Below, piece by piece: positions 20,492 to 28,656 of a stretch of DNA of 33,850 nucleotides. Source of the stretch: Gammaproteobacteria bacterium (lineage in GTDB: Bacteria > Pseudomonadota > Gammaproteobacteria > JAJDYQ01); contig JAPYNQ010000024.1 of assembly GCA_028289815.1 (NCBI GenBank), forward strand, positions 1 through 33,850. The letters run 5' to 3'. Position numbers and translations under genes: made by a program. Numbering within the stretch: the first letter of the stretch is position 1; each line of letters starts with the position of its first letter. The notes under the pieces were generated by a model. That model searched no databases. It had not been told where the DNA came from and saw only the letters and a program-made list of their open reading frames with translations.

Positions 20492-20768
20492 TAGAGATCA
20501 AAACCTGTAAGCGCTTTAACTCCACCATCCATCCGGGAGCAGTTCGTAAATTTCCGTGAAGACTCGTCGCTTACCGACTTGGAGTCGTTTAACGAAAAAC
20601 GTGTCGATTGACCTACTAAATACAGAGGCACTTGACCACACAAAAGACCAAGATTACAAACTTCCGCCCGATATACTACCAACCACAACCAAAAGTGCCA
20701 TTTGTATTCTAGCTCAGCACCTATGAGACTAAATCAAGTGGCCTGCATGAGTTACTGATAATAACTCA
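20492..20768. other. Unassigned stretch between the two pseudogenes
   Basis: About 280 bp with no credible open frame. Fragments on both strands read as protein-like but match nothing I know. A hairpin with 8-bp arms and a 7-nt loop (ATGAGTTA / TAACTCAT) lies at 20747-20769, directly after the end of the transposase remnant, and might mark that element's end. It is probably eroded accessory DNA. Confidence 0.3.
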
Positions 20769-21600
20769 TTAGGCATCCGAACCAACTCCATCATGGGTCC
20801 GATAGTGGCTATACCGATGTCGGTATTGCGCCATTTTCCTATTAATTGCTTTTACTGTCAGCGCCTCCCGATAGAACAGATAAAACTCCTATCGGCTGGC
20901 ACATCGGCGTACTCCATACAGCCTTAAGTTTTGGGCTTTTGAGAGGTAACACATACAATAGGATATTAAGGTTCTGGCAGACGGTTTCAGGCTCACCTCT
21001 GAATTCACTGCTATCATCAACCCGGATTGAAAGCAGGTCAAACGGCAAATATTTGATGAGGCAGGTAAAAATCCTTGGCATTGCGGCAGACAGCATGGCT
21101 GCATATACGGCCCGGTGGTCATGCCCATGACGAAGCAGATGGCCTCGAAACCCCTTGAGAGTGATACCTTTAAGAAAGGACACACTCATGTGTGTCTATC
21201 TGCGCTAACGCTCCGGGGCACCTAATCTTTGCCTTGTACTTCCAGCGCTTAGCATGTGCTTTCCTGAACCAGGTCCGAGCCGTATAAAGTGAAGCAGGGC
21301 GAATAAGCCCGAGCAGCTTCCTGACAATATATCCAAACCGTGCTGATGCTCAAGACAAGGTATGGTCACGGTTCAGTACCCTACACAGCTTGTGCTTACC
21401 CAACAAGAATGACACCAGCATAGGGTCAATATCTGACGCTCGTGCTTATCGGGCCTACTGCGATCAGCATACGCGCTGGAGACGGCTTGAACGCTTTTCC
21501 AGCTACCGACATACTCTGACGTCGGTAAAACCACCACCAACGACACTACATCTCACTCAAACAGCCAATATCTTTAGGCAATGAATGACTATATCGCTGG
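20769..21600 (-). pseudogene. Heavily decayed IS481-like DDE transposase (integrase core)
   Basis: No frame is open for long, but stitched minus-strand frames give a full transposase in the right order. From the N-terminus: DIVIHCLKILAV and SWKSVQAV (HTH region, 21480-21600); DRSRPDKHE; LGKHKLCRVLNRDHTL; ARTWFRKAHAKRWKYKAK; PGALAQIDT (first catalytic D, near 21200); CRNAKDF; LSIRVDDSSEFR (second D, usual form IQVDGGSEF, near 21010); NILLYVLPLKSPKL, then after a frame change GCMEYADVP (usual form GCVERANRT, third catalytic residue, E, near 20910); and LTVKAINRKMAQYRHRYSHYRTHDGVG, ending at a TAA at 20769-20771. Several stops and frame changes separate the pieces. I could not find terminal inverted repeats or a target duplication, so the element borders are unknown. 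Confidence 0.78.
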
Positions 21601-21755
21601 TTCTATCACTTACTGGCCAACTCTTGTATGGTTCCACCCTCGGGACTCTGAACCGCATCTGATAATCTCCTGTATCTTGAATAAACACACATGGAATGCC
21701 CGATTTTTTTATCCATCAGTCCGAATCAGTTTACTGCCGAAATTCCTATCAGTAA
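21601..21755. other. Unassigned stretch between the transposase remnant and tRNA-Leu
   Basis: About 155 bp with no gene. It probably holds the outer end of the IS remnant and the region just past the tRNA 3' end. No hairpin with a T-run is visible on the minus strand, so the end of the tRNA transcript is not evident. Confidence 0.3.
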
Positions 21756-21840
21756 TGGTGCCGATGGCCGGACTCGAACCGGCACGGCTTGCGCCACTAC
21801 CCCCTCAAGATAGCGTGTCTACCAATTCCACCACATCGGC
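21756..21840 (-). tRNA. tRNA-Leu (anticodon GAG)
   Basis: An 85-nt tRNA with CCA encoded. The acceptor stem is GCCGATG / CATCGGC, the D-loop region is TGGTGGAATTGGTAGACAC, and the anticodon stem CTATC / GGTAG encloses the loop TTGAGGG with anticodon GAG (reads CUC/CUU). A long class II variable arm (TGGCGCAAGCCG) follows, then the T-loop GGTTCGAGTCC. Features and sequence match bacterial tRNA-Leu. Its 5' end is 15 bp from the secG stop, the same secG-tRNA-Leu(GAG) order as in E. coli (leuU). Confidence 0.96.
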
Positions 21841-21855
21841 AGCTGAATGCTTACT

Positions 21856-22335
21856 TTAATTACTCAGCGGTATCGGATTATCCGCAGCAGGGCGGCCCGG
21901 GTCGTTTTCTCCTACAGTCGGAATATCAGGCACCGTAAGCTGGGAGGCACCTTCTTCAAGCGGTATAGCATCTACGCCTGGCGGCTTAAATTCTACTTCT
22001 GAAATTGAGTCCGCTGCGGGTGACGATGACTGCTGAGGCTGCCTTGCCGGCTGAATACCCTCAACCACGCTGGTACGCACTGTGCTTCTGTTCGCCTCAC
22101 TCACGCGTTCTTTTGCGAGCACGGACAAACCCAAAGTCACAACAAAAAAACCGACAGCGGTCCATGTGGTAATTTTTTGCAACAATGACACACTACCGGC
22201 TGCGCCAAATACTGTACCGGCAGAACCACTACCAAACGCGGCACCTGCATCAGCTCCTTTACCGTGCTGCAACAAGACAAGGGCAATCAAGGCTATTGCA
22301 AGAAGCACATCAACAATTACCAGCGCAGTGTACAT
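21856..22335 (-). CDS. secG: Protein translocase subunit SecG
   Basis: Small inner-membrane partner of SecYE that assists SecA-driven protein export. Two transmembrane segments are visible (about 3-22 and 57-74), joined by the glycine/alanine-rich cytoplasmic loop GKGADAGAAFGSGSAGTVFG, which is the SecG signature. At 159 residues it is longer than E. coli SecG (110). The extra length is a hydrophilic C-terminal tail from about residue 85, rich in Pro, Ser, Gln and acidic residues, as seen in several other Gammaproteobacteria. It sits 3' of tpiA and 5' of tRNA-Leu(GAG), a common arrangement. A 137-bp gap before it may hold a promoter, though none is convincing. Confidence 0.94.
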   Translation of the reverse strand: MYTALVIVDVLLAIALIALVLLQHGKGADAGAAFGSGSAGTVFGAAGSVSLLQKITTWTAVGFFVVTLGLSVLAKERVSEANRSTVRTSVVEGIQPARQPQQSSSPAADSISEVEFKPPGVDAIPLEEGASQLTVPDIPTVGENDPGRPAADNPIPLSN

Positions 22336-22472
22336 AGAAAACCCATATTAAATTAAAGCAATCTCAATAAATACATCCCGGATTTATCACGGCACGAAAA
22401 ACGATATTGGTTTTGGTACTGCATTTCTAGCATCACAGGAAATTCCAAATTTGATCCGGAGCTTTCCCGATT

Positions 22473-23225
22473 TTAATTTGCTGCCATACAGATTCCAAGA
22501 AAATCCTCAGCCTTAAGCGATGCTCCACCAATCAGACCACCATCAATATCGTTCATACGAATCAGATCTCCGGCGTTATCAGGCTTCATACTACCACCAT
22601 ACAGTATGCGAACCTGTGTGGCGACATCTGGATTCAAATGAGCCAACCTGGAGCGGATCATAGCATGTACCTCCTGCGCCTGTTCGGGTGTCGCCACCCT
22701 GCCTGTACCAATCGCCCATACAGGTTCATAGGCGATGACACAATCACCAATAGCGTTAATACCCGCATCACCGATAATTGCGTCTAACTGGCGAGCTACG
22801 ACTTCATTTGTCATACCTCTTTCATGATCCTCCAAAAGCTCACCTACGCACAGAATTGGTACAAACCCATATGCTTGGGCCACCTTGAAGCGCGCCGCAA
22901 CATCTCCATCAGATTCCCCGTACATAGTGCGGCGTTCAGAATGACCTACGATAACGTACCTGCAATTAAAGTCTTTCAGCATTGATCCGGAAATTTCGCC
23001 GGTATAAGCGCCCGCATCGTTATCGTTAACATTTTGCGCACCCCAAGCTAAAACAGTCCCTTTGAGTTTTTCAGAAACCTGCTGCAAATAAACATAAGGT
23101 ACGCATACCACGACTTCGGCTTTTGTTACCGCTCCAAGCCCAGCCAGGATCCCATCCAGCAATTCATTGATACTGTCATGGGAACCATTCATTTTCCAGT
23201 TGCCCACTGTTAAAGGCCGCCGCAT
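22473..23225 (-). CDS. tpiA: Triose-phosphate isomerase
   Basis: Interconverts dihydroxyacetone phosphate and glyceraldehyde 3-phosphate in glycolysis and gluconeogenesis. It is a 250-residue TIM barrel. Catalytic residues are all visible: N9 and K11 (GNWKMNG), H95 (VGHSERR) and E167 (AYEPVWAIGTG); the phosphate-binding YGGS is near the C-terminus. I chose the ATG at 23225 because it gives the standard N-terminus MRRPLTVGNWKMNG and has AGGGA upstream. An in-frame start at 23306 would add 27 residues unlike the family. The gene lies between glmM and secG, as in many Gammaproteobacteria. Confidence 0.97.
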   Translation of the reverse strand: MRRPLTVGNWKMNGSHDSINELLDGILAGLGAVTKAEVVVCVPYVYLQQVSEKLKGTVLAWGAQNVNDNDAGAYTGEISGSMLKDFNCRYVIVGHSERRTMYGESDGDVAARFKVAQAYGFVPILCVGELLEDHERGMTNEVVARQLDAIIGDAGINAIGDCVIAYEPVWAIGTGRVATPEQAQEVHAMIRSRLAHLNPDVATQVRILYGGSMKPDNAGDLIRMNDIDGGLIGGASLKAEDFLGICMAAN

Positions 23226-23364
23226 GAACCAAGTCCCTGAATATTCGTGAAAAAGGCGCATATGGTAGCGGTAACCGGCAATAAAAGCAAACTCACCTGC
23301 GAACAAGAAACTCCGATTAGGTTCAGAGTTTCAATAAATCAATCGGATAGTCAACAGTCTGAAA

Positions 23365-24702
23365 CTACAAAGAAGCCACAACCTGATCAGTGAGTTTTTG
23401 AGCAACGACCTGCATCAGTTCAAGGTTATCACCCTCAACCATAACCCGGATGAGTGGTTCCGTACCTGATGGGCGTAACAATACTCTTGCATTCCCATCC
23501 AGTGCTTTTTTTGCCTGCTTTACGTACCCCCCGAAGGCGGATAAATCCTCGGGTTTCATGATTTTCTGCACTTCAATATTCATCATCACTTGGGGATAAA
23601 CCGTCATGTCACGGACCAGCTCGGACAATGCAAGGTTTTCTTCAACCATGACTTTCAACACCTGAAGAGCAGCAATAATTCCATCGCCTGTTGTTGTTTT
23701 ATCTAGGCAAATCACATGACCTGATGGCTCACCACCAAGTATTCCATTATCCTGACGCAGCCGATGCATGACGAAACGATCACCAACACCTTCACGAATA
23801 AAATCCAGACCAAGGGAGTTGATCGCTTTTTCCAAGCCAAGGTTACTCATCAACGTACCAACAACCGGACCAGACATAGAACCGGACCTAACCCGGTCAC
23901 GCGCAATGATGTAGATGATCTGGTCACCATTCAGAACACTGCCGTCATTGTCGATCATCATGACACGATCAGCATCTCCATCAAGCGCAATACCAAGGTC
24001 AGCCGACCGGACAACAACCTCTTTTTGTAATGCTTCCAAGTTGGTAGCCCCGCAATTCAGGTTTATATTCAGTCCATCAGGATCAGCTCCCATGGTCAGT
24101 ACCTCTGCTCCAAGTTCATTGAATATCTTTGGCGCAATCTGGTGTGCAGCACCATTAGCACAATCAATAACCATCTTGAGCCCCTTCAAGCTCAATTCGG
24201 TCGGTACGGACGACTTGCAGAATGCGATATAACGGGTGTCCGCGTCATCAAGCCAATGCGCTTCACCCAGATTTTCAGACTCTTCTGTCAGCATAGGCTG
24301 ACCAAGCATGGCCTCTATCGCCAGTTCAGTCTGGTCGGATAGCTTATGCCCATAAGCATCAAAAAACTTAATGCCATTGTCACAATAATGGTTATGAGAG
24401 GCACTAATCACAATGCCCGCACAAGCATGTAAAGTGCGTACCAGATAAGCCACCGCAGATGTAGGCACTGAACCACTCAGCAAAACGTCAACACCAGCTG
24501 CAGAAAAACCCGCTTTAAGTGCAGATTCAAGCATATAACCCGATACTCTCGTATCCCTACCAATCACCACTTGTGAACAGTCTTGCGATGACATTACCCT
24601 GCCTGCTGCCCAACCCAGATTCATAACAAACTGCGGATTAATCAAATGATCACCAACGCGACCACGAATGCCATCCGTCCCAAAATATTGCTTGCTGCTC
24701 AT
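23365..24702 (-). CDS. glmM: Phosphoglucosamine mutase
   Basis: Converts glucosamine-6-phosphate to glucosamine-1-phosphate for peptidoglycan and LPS precursors. It is 445 residues, matching E. coli GlmM (445). The phosphorylated active serine is S102 in the SASHN motif. The metal-binding loop DGDADRV, the sugar-binding GEPSGHVI and the phosphate-binding RPSGTEPLIRVMVEG are all intact, and the GIRGRVG start is diagnostic for GlmM rather than other phosphohexomutases. It starts 6 bp after the folP stop; folP-glmM is a conserved pair. Confidence 0.98.
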   Translation of the reverse strand: MSSKQYFGTDGIRGRVGDHLINPQFVMNLGWAAGRVMSSQDCSQVVIGRDTRVSGYMLESALKAGFSAAGVDVLLSGSVPTSAVAYLVRTLHACAGIVISASHNHYCDNGIKFFDAYGHKLSDQTELAIEAMLGQPMLTEESENLGEAHWLDDADTRYIAFCKSSVPTELSLKGLKMVIDCANGAAHQIAPKIFNELGAEVLTMGADPDGLNINLNCGATNLEALQKEVVVRSADLGIALDGDADRVMMIDNDGSVLNGDQIIYIIARDRVRSGSMSGPVVGTLMSNLGLEKAINSLGLDFIREGVGDRFVMHRLRQDNGILGGEPSGHVICLDKTTTGDGIIAALQVLKVMVEENLALSELVRDMTVYPQVMMNIEVQKIMKPEDLSAFGGYVKQAKKALDGNARVLLRPSGTEPLIRVMVEGDNLELMQVVAQKLTDQVVASL

Positions 24703-24708
24703 CTATGC

Positions 24709-25542
24709 TTATCCCGCCCCCCAATTCTCCAGCTCATCTGCATGGTGCATCGCATCTACAACCTTCAATGCCTCTACGGTGGCTTTTACATCATGTACGC
24801 GAAAAATATTTGCACCTTTCATTGCAGCAATAACCACAGCAGAAAGACTGCCCGGCAACCTTTCTTCAACTGGCAGGTCCAGTAAATTGCCTATCATGGA
24901 TTTACGTGATATACCAACCAGTACAGGCACTTCATGTATGGAAAAATCTTCCAGCCCCCGGAGCAGCTGATAGTTATGCTGGAGTGTTTTACCAAAACCA
25001 AAACCAGGATCTATAAAGACATTATCGCGTGATACTCCAGCTTCTACCGCCCGCTCAATATGCTTAGTAAAGAAAATATTAAGCTCACTAATTACACCAT
25101 CCGGATAATCAGGAAACTGCTGCATGGTACGTGGCAAACCTTGCATATGTACCAGGCAAACCGGCACATTGAGGTCAGCACAGGCTTGTAGGGCCCCATC
25201 TTCTCGAAGTGCCCTGACATCATTGATCATCTCCGCCCCTGCGCTGACTGCCATACGCATGACTTCAGCCTTTGAAGTATCAATAGAAACCGGAACATTA
25301 ATTTCACCGGTCAGTACCTCTATTACAGGCAATACACGATCAACTTCTTGTTGAACAGATATAGCCTGTGCACCAGGACGGGTGGATTCGCCACCCACAT
25401 CAACAATGGACGCACCCTGCTCGACCATATCCAGTGCCCGTTCGACGGCCCTGTCAGGGTGAATAAAGCAGCCACCATCAGAGAAAGAGTCCGGCGTGAC
25501 ATTCACAATACCCATAGCACAGGGCTGTGATAAATCAAACAT
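24709..25542 (-). CDS. folP: Dihydropteroate synthase
   Basis: Joins p-aminobenzoate to 6-hydroxymethyl-7,8-dihydropterin diphosphate in folate synthesis; this family is the sulfonamide target. It is 277 residues (E. coli 282). Signatures: NVTPDSFSDGG (14-24), DVGGESTRPGA soon after residue 45, SIDTSKAEV, a central NDVRAL and DPGFGFGKT, and a C-terminal RVHDV. No obvious resistance insertion is seen in the loop after NVTPDSFSDGG. It precedes glmM by 6 bp. A terminator-like hairpin lies upstream, between it and ftsH, so folP-glmM may have its own promoter or depend on readthrough. Confidence 0.97.
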   Translation of the reverse strand: MFDLSQPCAMGIVNVTPDSFSDGGCFIHPDRAVERALDMVEQGASIVDVGGESTRPGAQAISVQQEVDRVLPVIEVLTGEINVPVSIDTSKAEVMRMAVSAGAEMINDVRALREDGALQACADLNVPVCLVHMQGLPRTMQQFPDYPDGVISELNIFFTKHIERAVEAGVSRDNVFIDPGFGFGKTLQHNYQLLRGLEDFSIHEVPVLVGISRKSMIGNLLDLPVEERLPGSLSAVVIAAMKGANIFRVHDVKATVEALKVVDAMHHADELENWGAG

Positions 25543-25556
25543 TATTATCCAAGGGC

Positions 25557-25585
25557 TGAAAAGGCACTGCCAGATTCAGTGCCTT
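25557..25585 (-). terminator. Rho-independent terminator candidate after ftsH
   Basis: Perfect 9-bp arms (AAGGCACTG / CAGTGCCTT) around a 7-nt loop, with TTTT spanning the end of the 3' arm and just after it on the minus strand, 24 nt past the ftsH stop and 15 nt before the folP start. It would end or attenuate ftsH transcription ahead of folP-glmM. The T-run is short, so it may be partial. Confidence 0.62.
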
Positions 25586-25608
25586 CCGCAATATGACTTA
25601 ACAACCTG

Positions 25609-27549
25609 TCAATGCTGCTCAGCAGGCCCGCCAATCGGCTTGCTGGAATCTTTGGGTTTTATACCGGATTCCACTTGTGGATCATCACCGCTGCCGGACT
25701 CAGGAGGCTGCGCATTATCAACCCAGTCTTTCGGAGGCCCAGGCCGCTTACCCTCCATAATTTCATCAATCTGCCCGGCGTCAATAGTCTCATATTTAAG
25801 CAATGCCTCAGCCATGAGATGCAGCTTGTCTTCATTTTCTCGAAGGATTGTTTCTGCCATCGCATAGGTTTCGTCAATAATACGGCGGATCTCGTTATCA
25901 ATATGGTGCGCCGTGTCATCCGACATGTTTTTATGCTGTGTTACCGAGCGGCCCAAGAAAACCTCGCCATCATCCTCGCCATAGGCCAGCGGCCCCATTT
26001 TCTCAGACAGACCCCACTTTGTCACCATGTTACGTGCAATATCGGTCGCACGTTCGATATCATTGGAAGCTCCTGTGGTAACGGCATTCTTGCCAAAAAT
26101 AATCTCTTCGGCGATTCGTCCGCCAAAAAGACTGCATATGGATGACAGCAGGCGTTGCTTAGAATGACTGTAGCGGTCCTCTTCCGGCAAAAACATGGTA
26201 ACACCAAGGGCACGACCGCGTGGAATAATAGTCACTTTATACACGGGGTCATGCTCAGGGACCTTACGCCCAACAATGGCATGTCCAGCCTCATGGTAAG
26301 CCGTCAGCTTCTTTTCATCTTCAGACATCACCATGGAACGGCGTTCAGCACCCATCATGATTTTATCTTTGGCCTTCTCAAAATCTTCCATGTCAACATG
26401 CTTTTTGTTGGCCTTGGCCGCAAACAGGGCCGCCTCATTGACCAAGTTAGCCAAGTCAGCGCCTGAAAAGCCCGGTGTACCACGAGCAATCAGCTCCAAG
26501 GGCGTCTTCTCTTGCAAATTTACCTTGCGGGCATGAACTTTGAGAATTTGCTCGCGACCACGTACATCGGGAAGAGGTACAACCACTTGGCGATCAAAAC
26601 GACCGGGACGCAGCAATGCCGGATCAAGCACATCCGGACGGTTAGTCGCCGCAATAACAATCACGCCTTCACCGCCTTCAAAGCCATCCATTTCTACCAG
26701 CAGCTGATTAAGCGTCTGCTCTCGTTCATCATGCCCACCACCGAGGCCGGCACCACGATGGCGCCCAACAGCATCAATCTCATCAATAAAAACAATGCAG
26801 GGGGAGTGCTTTTTAGCCTGATCAAACATGTCACGAACACGCGACGCGCCGACACCGACAAACATTTCCACAAAATCCGACCCGGAGATACTGAAGAAAG
26901 GCACTTTGGCTTCACCGGCAATAGCCTTGGCAAGCAAAGTCTTCCCGGTACCAGGAGACCCTACCATTAAAACACCACGGGGTATGGTACCGCCCAATTT
27001 CTGGAACTTGGAGGGATCACGCAAGAACTCAACCAACTCAAAAACTTCTTCCTTGGCCTCCTCAACGCCGGCAACATCATTAAATGTAATTTTAACCTGA
27101 TCATCACCAAACATCTTATGTTTAGATTTGCCAAACGACAAAGCACCACGCCCGCCGGCACCGCCTTGCATCTGGCGCATAAAGAACAAATAGAGACCGA
27201 TAATCAATAGCAGCGGAAACCAGTGGATCAAGAGAGTTATCAGCAATGGCTGTTGCTCCGGCGGTTCACCTCTAATCTGAACATCGTTGTCAAACAAAGT
27301 CGTAATAAGCGGCGTATTATCGGTTTCTGGGCTGTATGTCTTGAATATCTGCCCGCCCGATGTCGTACCGGTAATTGTCCGGCCCTGAATGGAAACATCA
27401 CTGACCTGACCCCGCTTCACCTGGGTTACAAAATCAGAGTATGTCAATTCATTATTTCCGGCCGTATTCTGGCTAAAACTATTGAAAACCGAAATCAGGA
27501 TAATCGCAATGATGACCCAAAGTATGATGTTTTTTACCGTATCACTCAT
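25609..27549 (-). CDS. ftsH: ATP-dependent zinc metalloprotease FtsH
   Basis: Membrane-anchored AAA+ protease that degrades misfolded membrane proteins and short-lived regulators. It is 646 residues (E. coli 644). Two transmembrane segments (about 7-24 and 103-125) flank a periplasmic domain. The Walker A motif is GSPGTGKT at 197-204, with serine where E. coli has proline. Walker B is IVFIDEID (251-258), followed by the second region of homology ([19 protein letters not shown]). The zinc site HEAGH has H418, E419 and H422. The C-terminal tail is proline-rich. A GGAAGG ribosome-binding site precedes the ATG. rlmE upstream is the classic partner, but here a 232-bp gap with strong inverted repeats separates them. 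Confidence 0.98.
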   Translation of the reverse strand: MSDTVKNIILWVIIAIILISVFNSFSQNTAGNNELTYSDFVTQVKRGQVSDVSIQGRTITGTTSGGQIFKTYSPETDNTPLITTLFDNDVQIRGEPPEQQPLLITLLIHWFPLLLIIGLYLFFMRQMQGGAGGRGALSFGKSKHKMFGDDQVKITFNDVAGVEEAKEEVFELVEFLRDPSKFQKLGGTIPRGVLMVGSPGTGKTLLAKAIAGEAKVPFFSISGSDFVEMFVGVGASRVRDMFDQAKKHSPCIVFIDEIDAVGRHRGAGLGGGHDEREQTLNQLLVEMDGFEGGEGVIVIAATNRPDVLDPALLRPGRFDRQVVVPLPDVRGREQILKVHARKVNLQEKTPLELIARGTPGFSGADLANLVNEAALFAAKANKKHVDMEDFEKAKDKIMMGAERRSMVMSEDEKKLTAYHEAGHAIVGRKVPEHDPVYKVTIIPRGRALGVTMFLPEEDRYSHSKQRLLSSICSLFGGRIAEEIIFGKNAVTTGASNDIERATDIARNMVTKWGLSEKMGPLAYGEDDGEVFLGRSVTQHKNMSDDTAHHIDNEIRRIIDETYAMAETILRENEDKLHLMAEALLKYETIDAGQIDEIMEGKRPGPPKDWVDNAQPPESGSGDDPQVESGIKPKDSSKPIGGPAEQH

Positions 27550-27565
27550 AAAAGCACCTTCCGCG

Positions 27566-27577
27566 CTTAAATTTAAG
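27566..27577. promoter_or_regulatory. Perfect palindrome in the ftsH leader
   Basis: CTTAAATTTAAG is a 12-bp perfect palindrome 17-28 nt upstream of the ftsH start, just 5' of the ribosome-binding site. AT-rich palindromes of this size can be protein-binding sites, but this one may be chance in AT-rich spacer DNA. Confidence 0.25.
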
Positions 27578-27617
27578 AAAGCTCTGAAGCAGGCCTATTC
27601 CAAGCTGACCAGAGCAC

Positions 27618-27646
27618 GGAAAACAAAAATGCGCTTTTTGTTTTCC
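27618..27646. repeat. 12-bp perfect inverted repeat between rlmE and ftsH
   Basis: GGAAAACAAAAA and TTTTTGTTTTCC flank a 5-nt loop, giving a perfect 12-bp hairpin about 70 nt upstream of the ftsH start. The arms are A/T-rich, with the T's inside the stem rather than after it, so it is not a standard terminator. It could still terminate rlmE, shape the ftsH leader or bind a regulator. Confidence 0.6.
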
Positions 27647-27781
27647 TCTCCGAAATAAGTGGTGGGACTCTATTGACTCAACCACTGACTTTGGCAACAC
27701 ATCCTTGGTACTACAGGAAACTCTTGACCATTCAGAGCTTACTTACAAACAATCCAACTTACCACTATATCGTTGTCTTAA

Positions 27782-28411
27782 TTACCTTATACCCTTGCCG
27801 ATCAAAAAAAGTTCACGGCTTTGCGAACGTGATGCCCTAGGCTTACGGCAGCAGACTGACCTGAATTGTTTCCTCAAACTCGCCATAAGCCCATCAAACC
27901 CTTCACCCTGCAACGCTTTGGCCAGAAAAACGCCTTCCACATGTAAAATCTCCAGCGCCAATTCCAGCGCCAGTTCGACCAGATATATGGACTTTGGCTG
28001 ATCCACCGCCTTCATACCACTCATATTAGGGATCATATCACTAATTACAAGATCGCACCTCTCGCCCCCTAGGACGTCCTTTAATCGCCGACAGACTATC
28101 TGTTCCGTAAAATCACCTTGGATAAATTCAACGCCAGGCAAGCTGTCAATTGGCAACACATCCAATGCGACTACTCGACCTCTGCCATTGAGCTTTCGAG
28201 TAACATATTGAGACCAGCCGCCTGGAGCAGCTCCAAGATCGACGACCCGCATGCCGGGCTTAATCAGTTTGTCTTTTTCGTCAATTTCTTTGAGCTTATA
28301 AATCGCACGCGAGCGCCAACCTTCTGTATTGGCTCTTTTGACATATGGATCTTCAAAATGTCTGCGCATCCAGGCAGATCTACGAACTTTACCGTGTCTT
28401 CGTTGTGCCAT
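27782..28411 (-). CDS. rlmE: 23S rRNA 2'-O-methyltransferase RlmE (FtsJ/RrmJ)
   Basis: Methylates the 2'-OH of U2552 of 23S rRNA at a late step of 50S assembly, using SAM. It is 209 residues (E. coli 209). The SAM-binding motif DLGAAPGGWSQYV is at 58-70, and the catalytic tetrad K39-D125-K165-E200 aligns with K38-D124-K164-E199 of E. coli. The motif around D125 reads SDMIPNMSG where SDMAPNMSG is usual. The basic N-terminus (QRRHGKVRRSAWMRRHF) is typical for RNA binding. In many relatives yhbY lies next to rlmE; here a divergent nucleotide-sugar dehydrogenase takes that place. The ribosome-binding site is weak. Confidence 0.97.
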   Translation of the reverse strand: MAQRRHGKVRRSAWMRRHFEDPYVKRANTEGWRSRAIYKLKEIDEKDKLIKPGMRVVDLGAAPGGWSQYVTRKLNGRGRVVALDVLPIDSLPGVEFIQGDFTEQIVCRRLKDVLGGERCDLVISDMIPNMSGMKAVDQPKSIYLVELALELALEILHVEGVFLAKALQGEGFDGLMASLRKQFRSVCCRKPRASRSQSRELFLIGKGIR

Positions 28412-28656
28412 ATCTTGCTCTGGGGAATTTACTAGGAAAGATCAAAAAATTTTAGCGAGCAGATCCGAAACACAGAACCGATGCAATCGCAGTTTATAGT
28501 TAGTGCAGAAGAATTCCGAGCGTTTATCTCATAGGCACTGAACCCGGACGGATCACTCTACCAAATGGGTTAATATAGCGGCTATGCCTCTGTTTGAAGC
28601 CTATTGCTTTTTTATGTTACGATGCCTTTTTTCTCAAATCAGCTAGTTATGCCGCT

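Noticed and set aside
20811-20826. ATACCGA-TG-TCGGTAT inverted repeat
   Set aside because: It falls inside the decayed transposase reading YRHRY, so the symmetry follows from codons in that remnant.
21179-21196. GACACAC-TCAT-GTGTGTC perfect hairpin, and a second stem at 21291-21320
   Set aside because: Both lie within the transposase remnant and lack a T-run. I considered a group II intron domain V because of a GAGCCGTAT...GTGAA word, but the pairing 3' strand is absent.
21390-21584. Plus-strand open frame of 64 codons
   Set aside because: It is antisense to the transposase remnant and has no recognisable domain or ribosome-binding site.
23327-23366. AGTTTCA / TGAAACT inverted repeat after glmM
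   Set aside because: 7-bp arms with a 26-nt loop and no T-run; too weak to call a terminator.
28594-28656. N-terminal extension of the sugar dehydrogenase from a TTG
   Set aside because: Atypical residues, a rare start codon, and the stretch overlaps a plausible promoter; the ATG at 28657 fits better.
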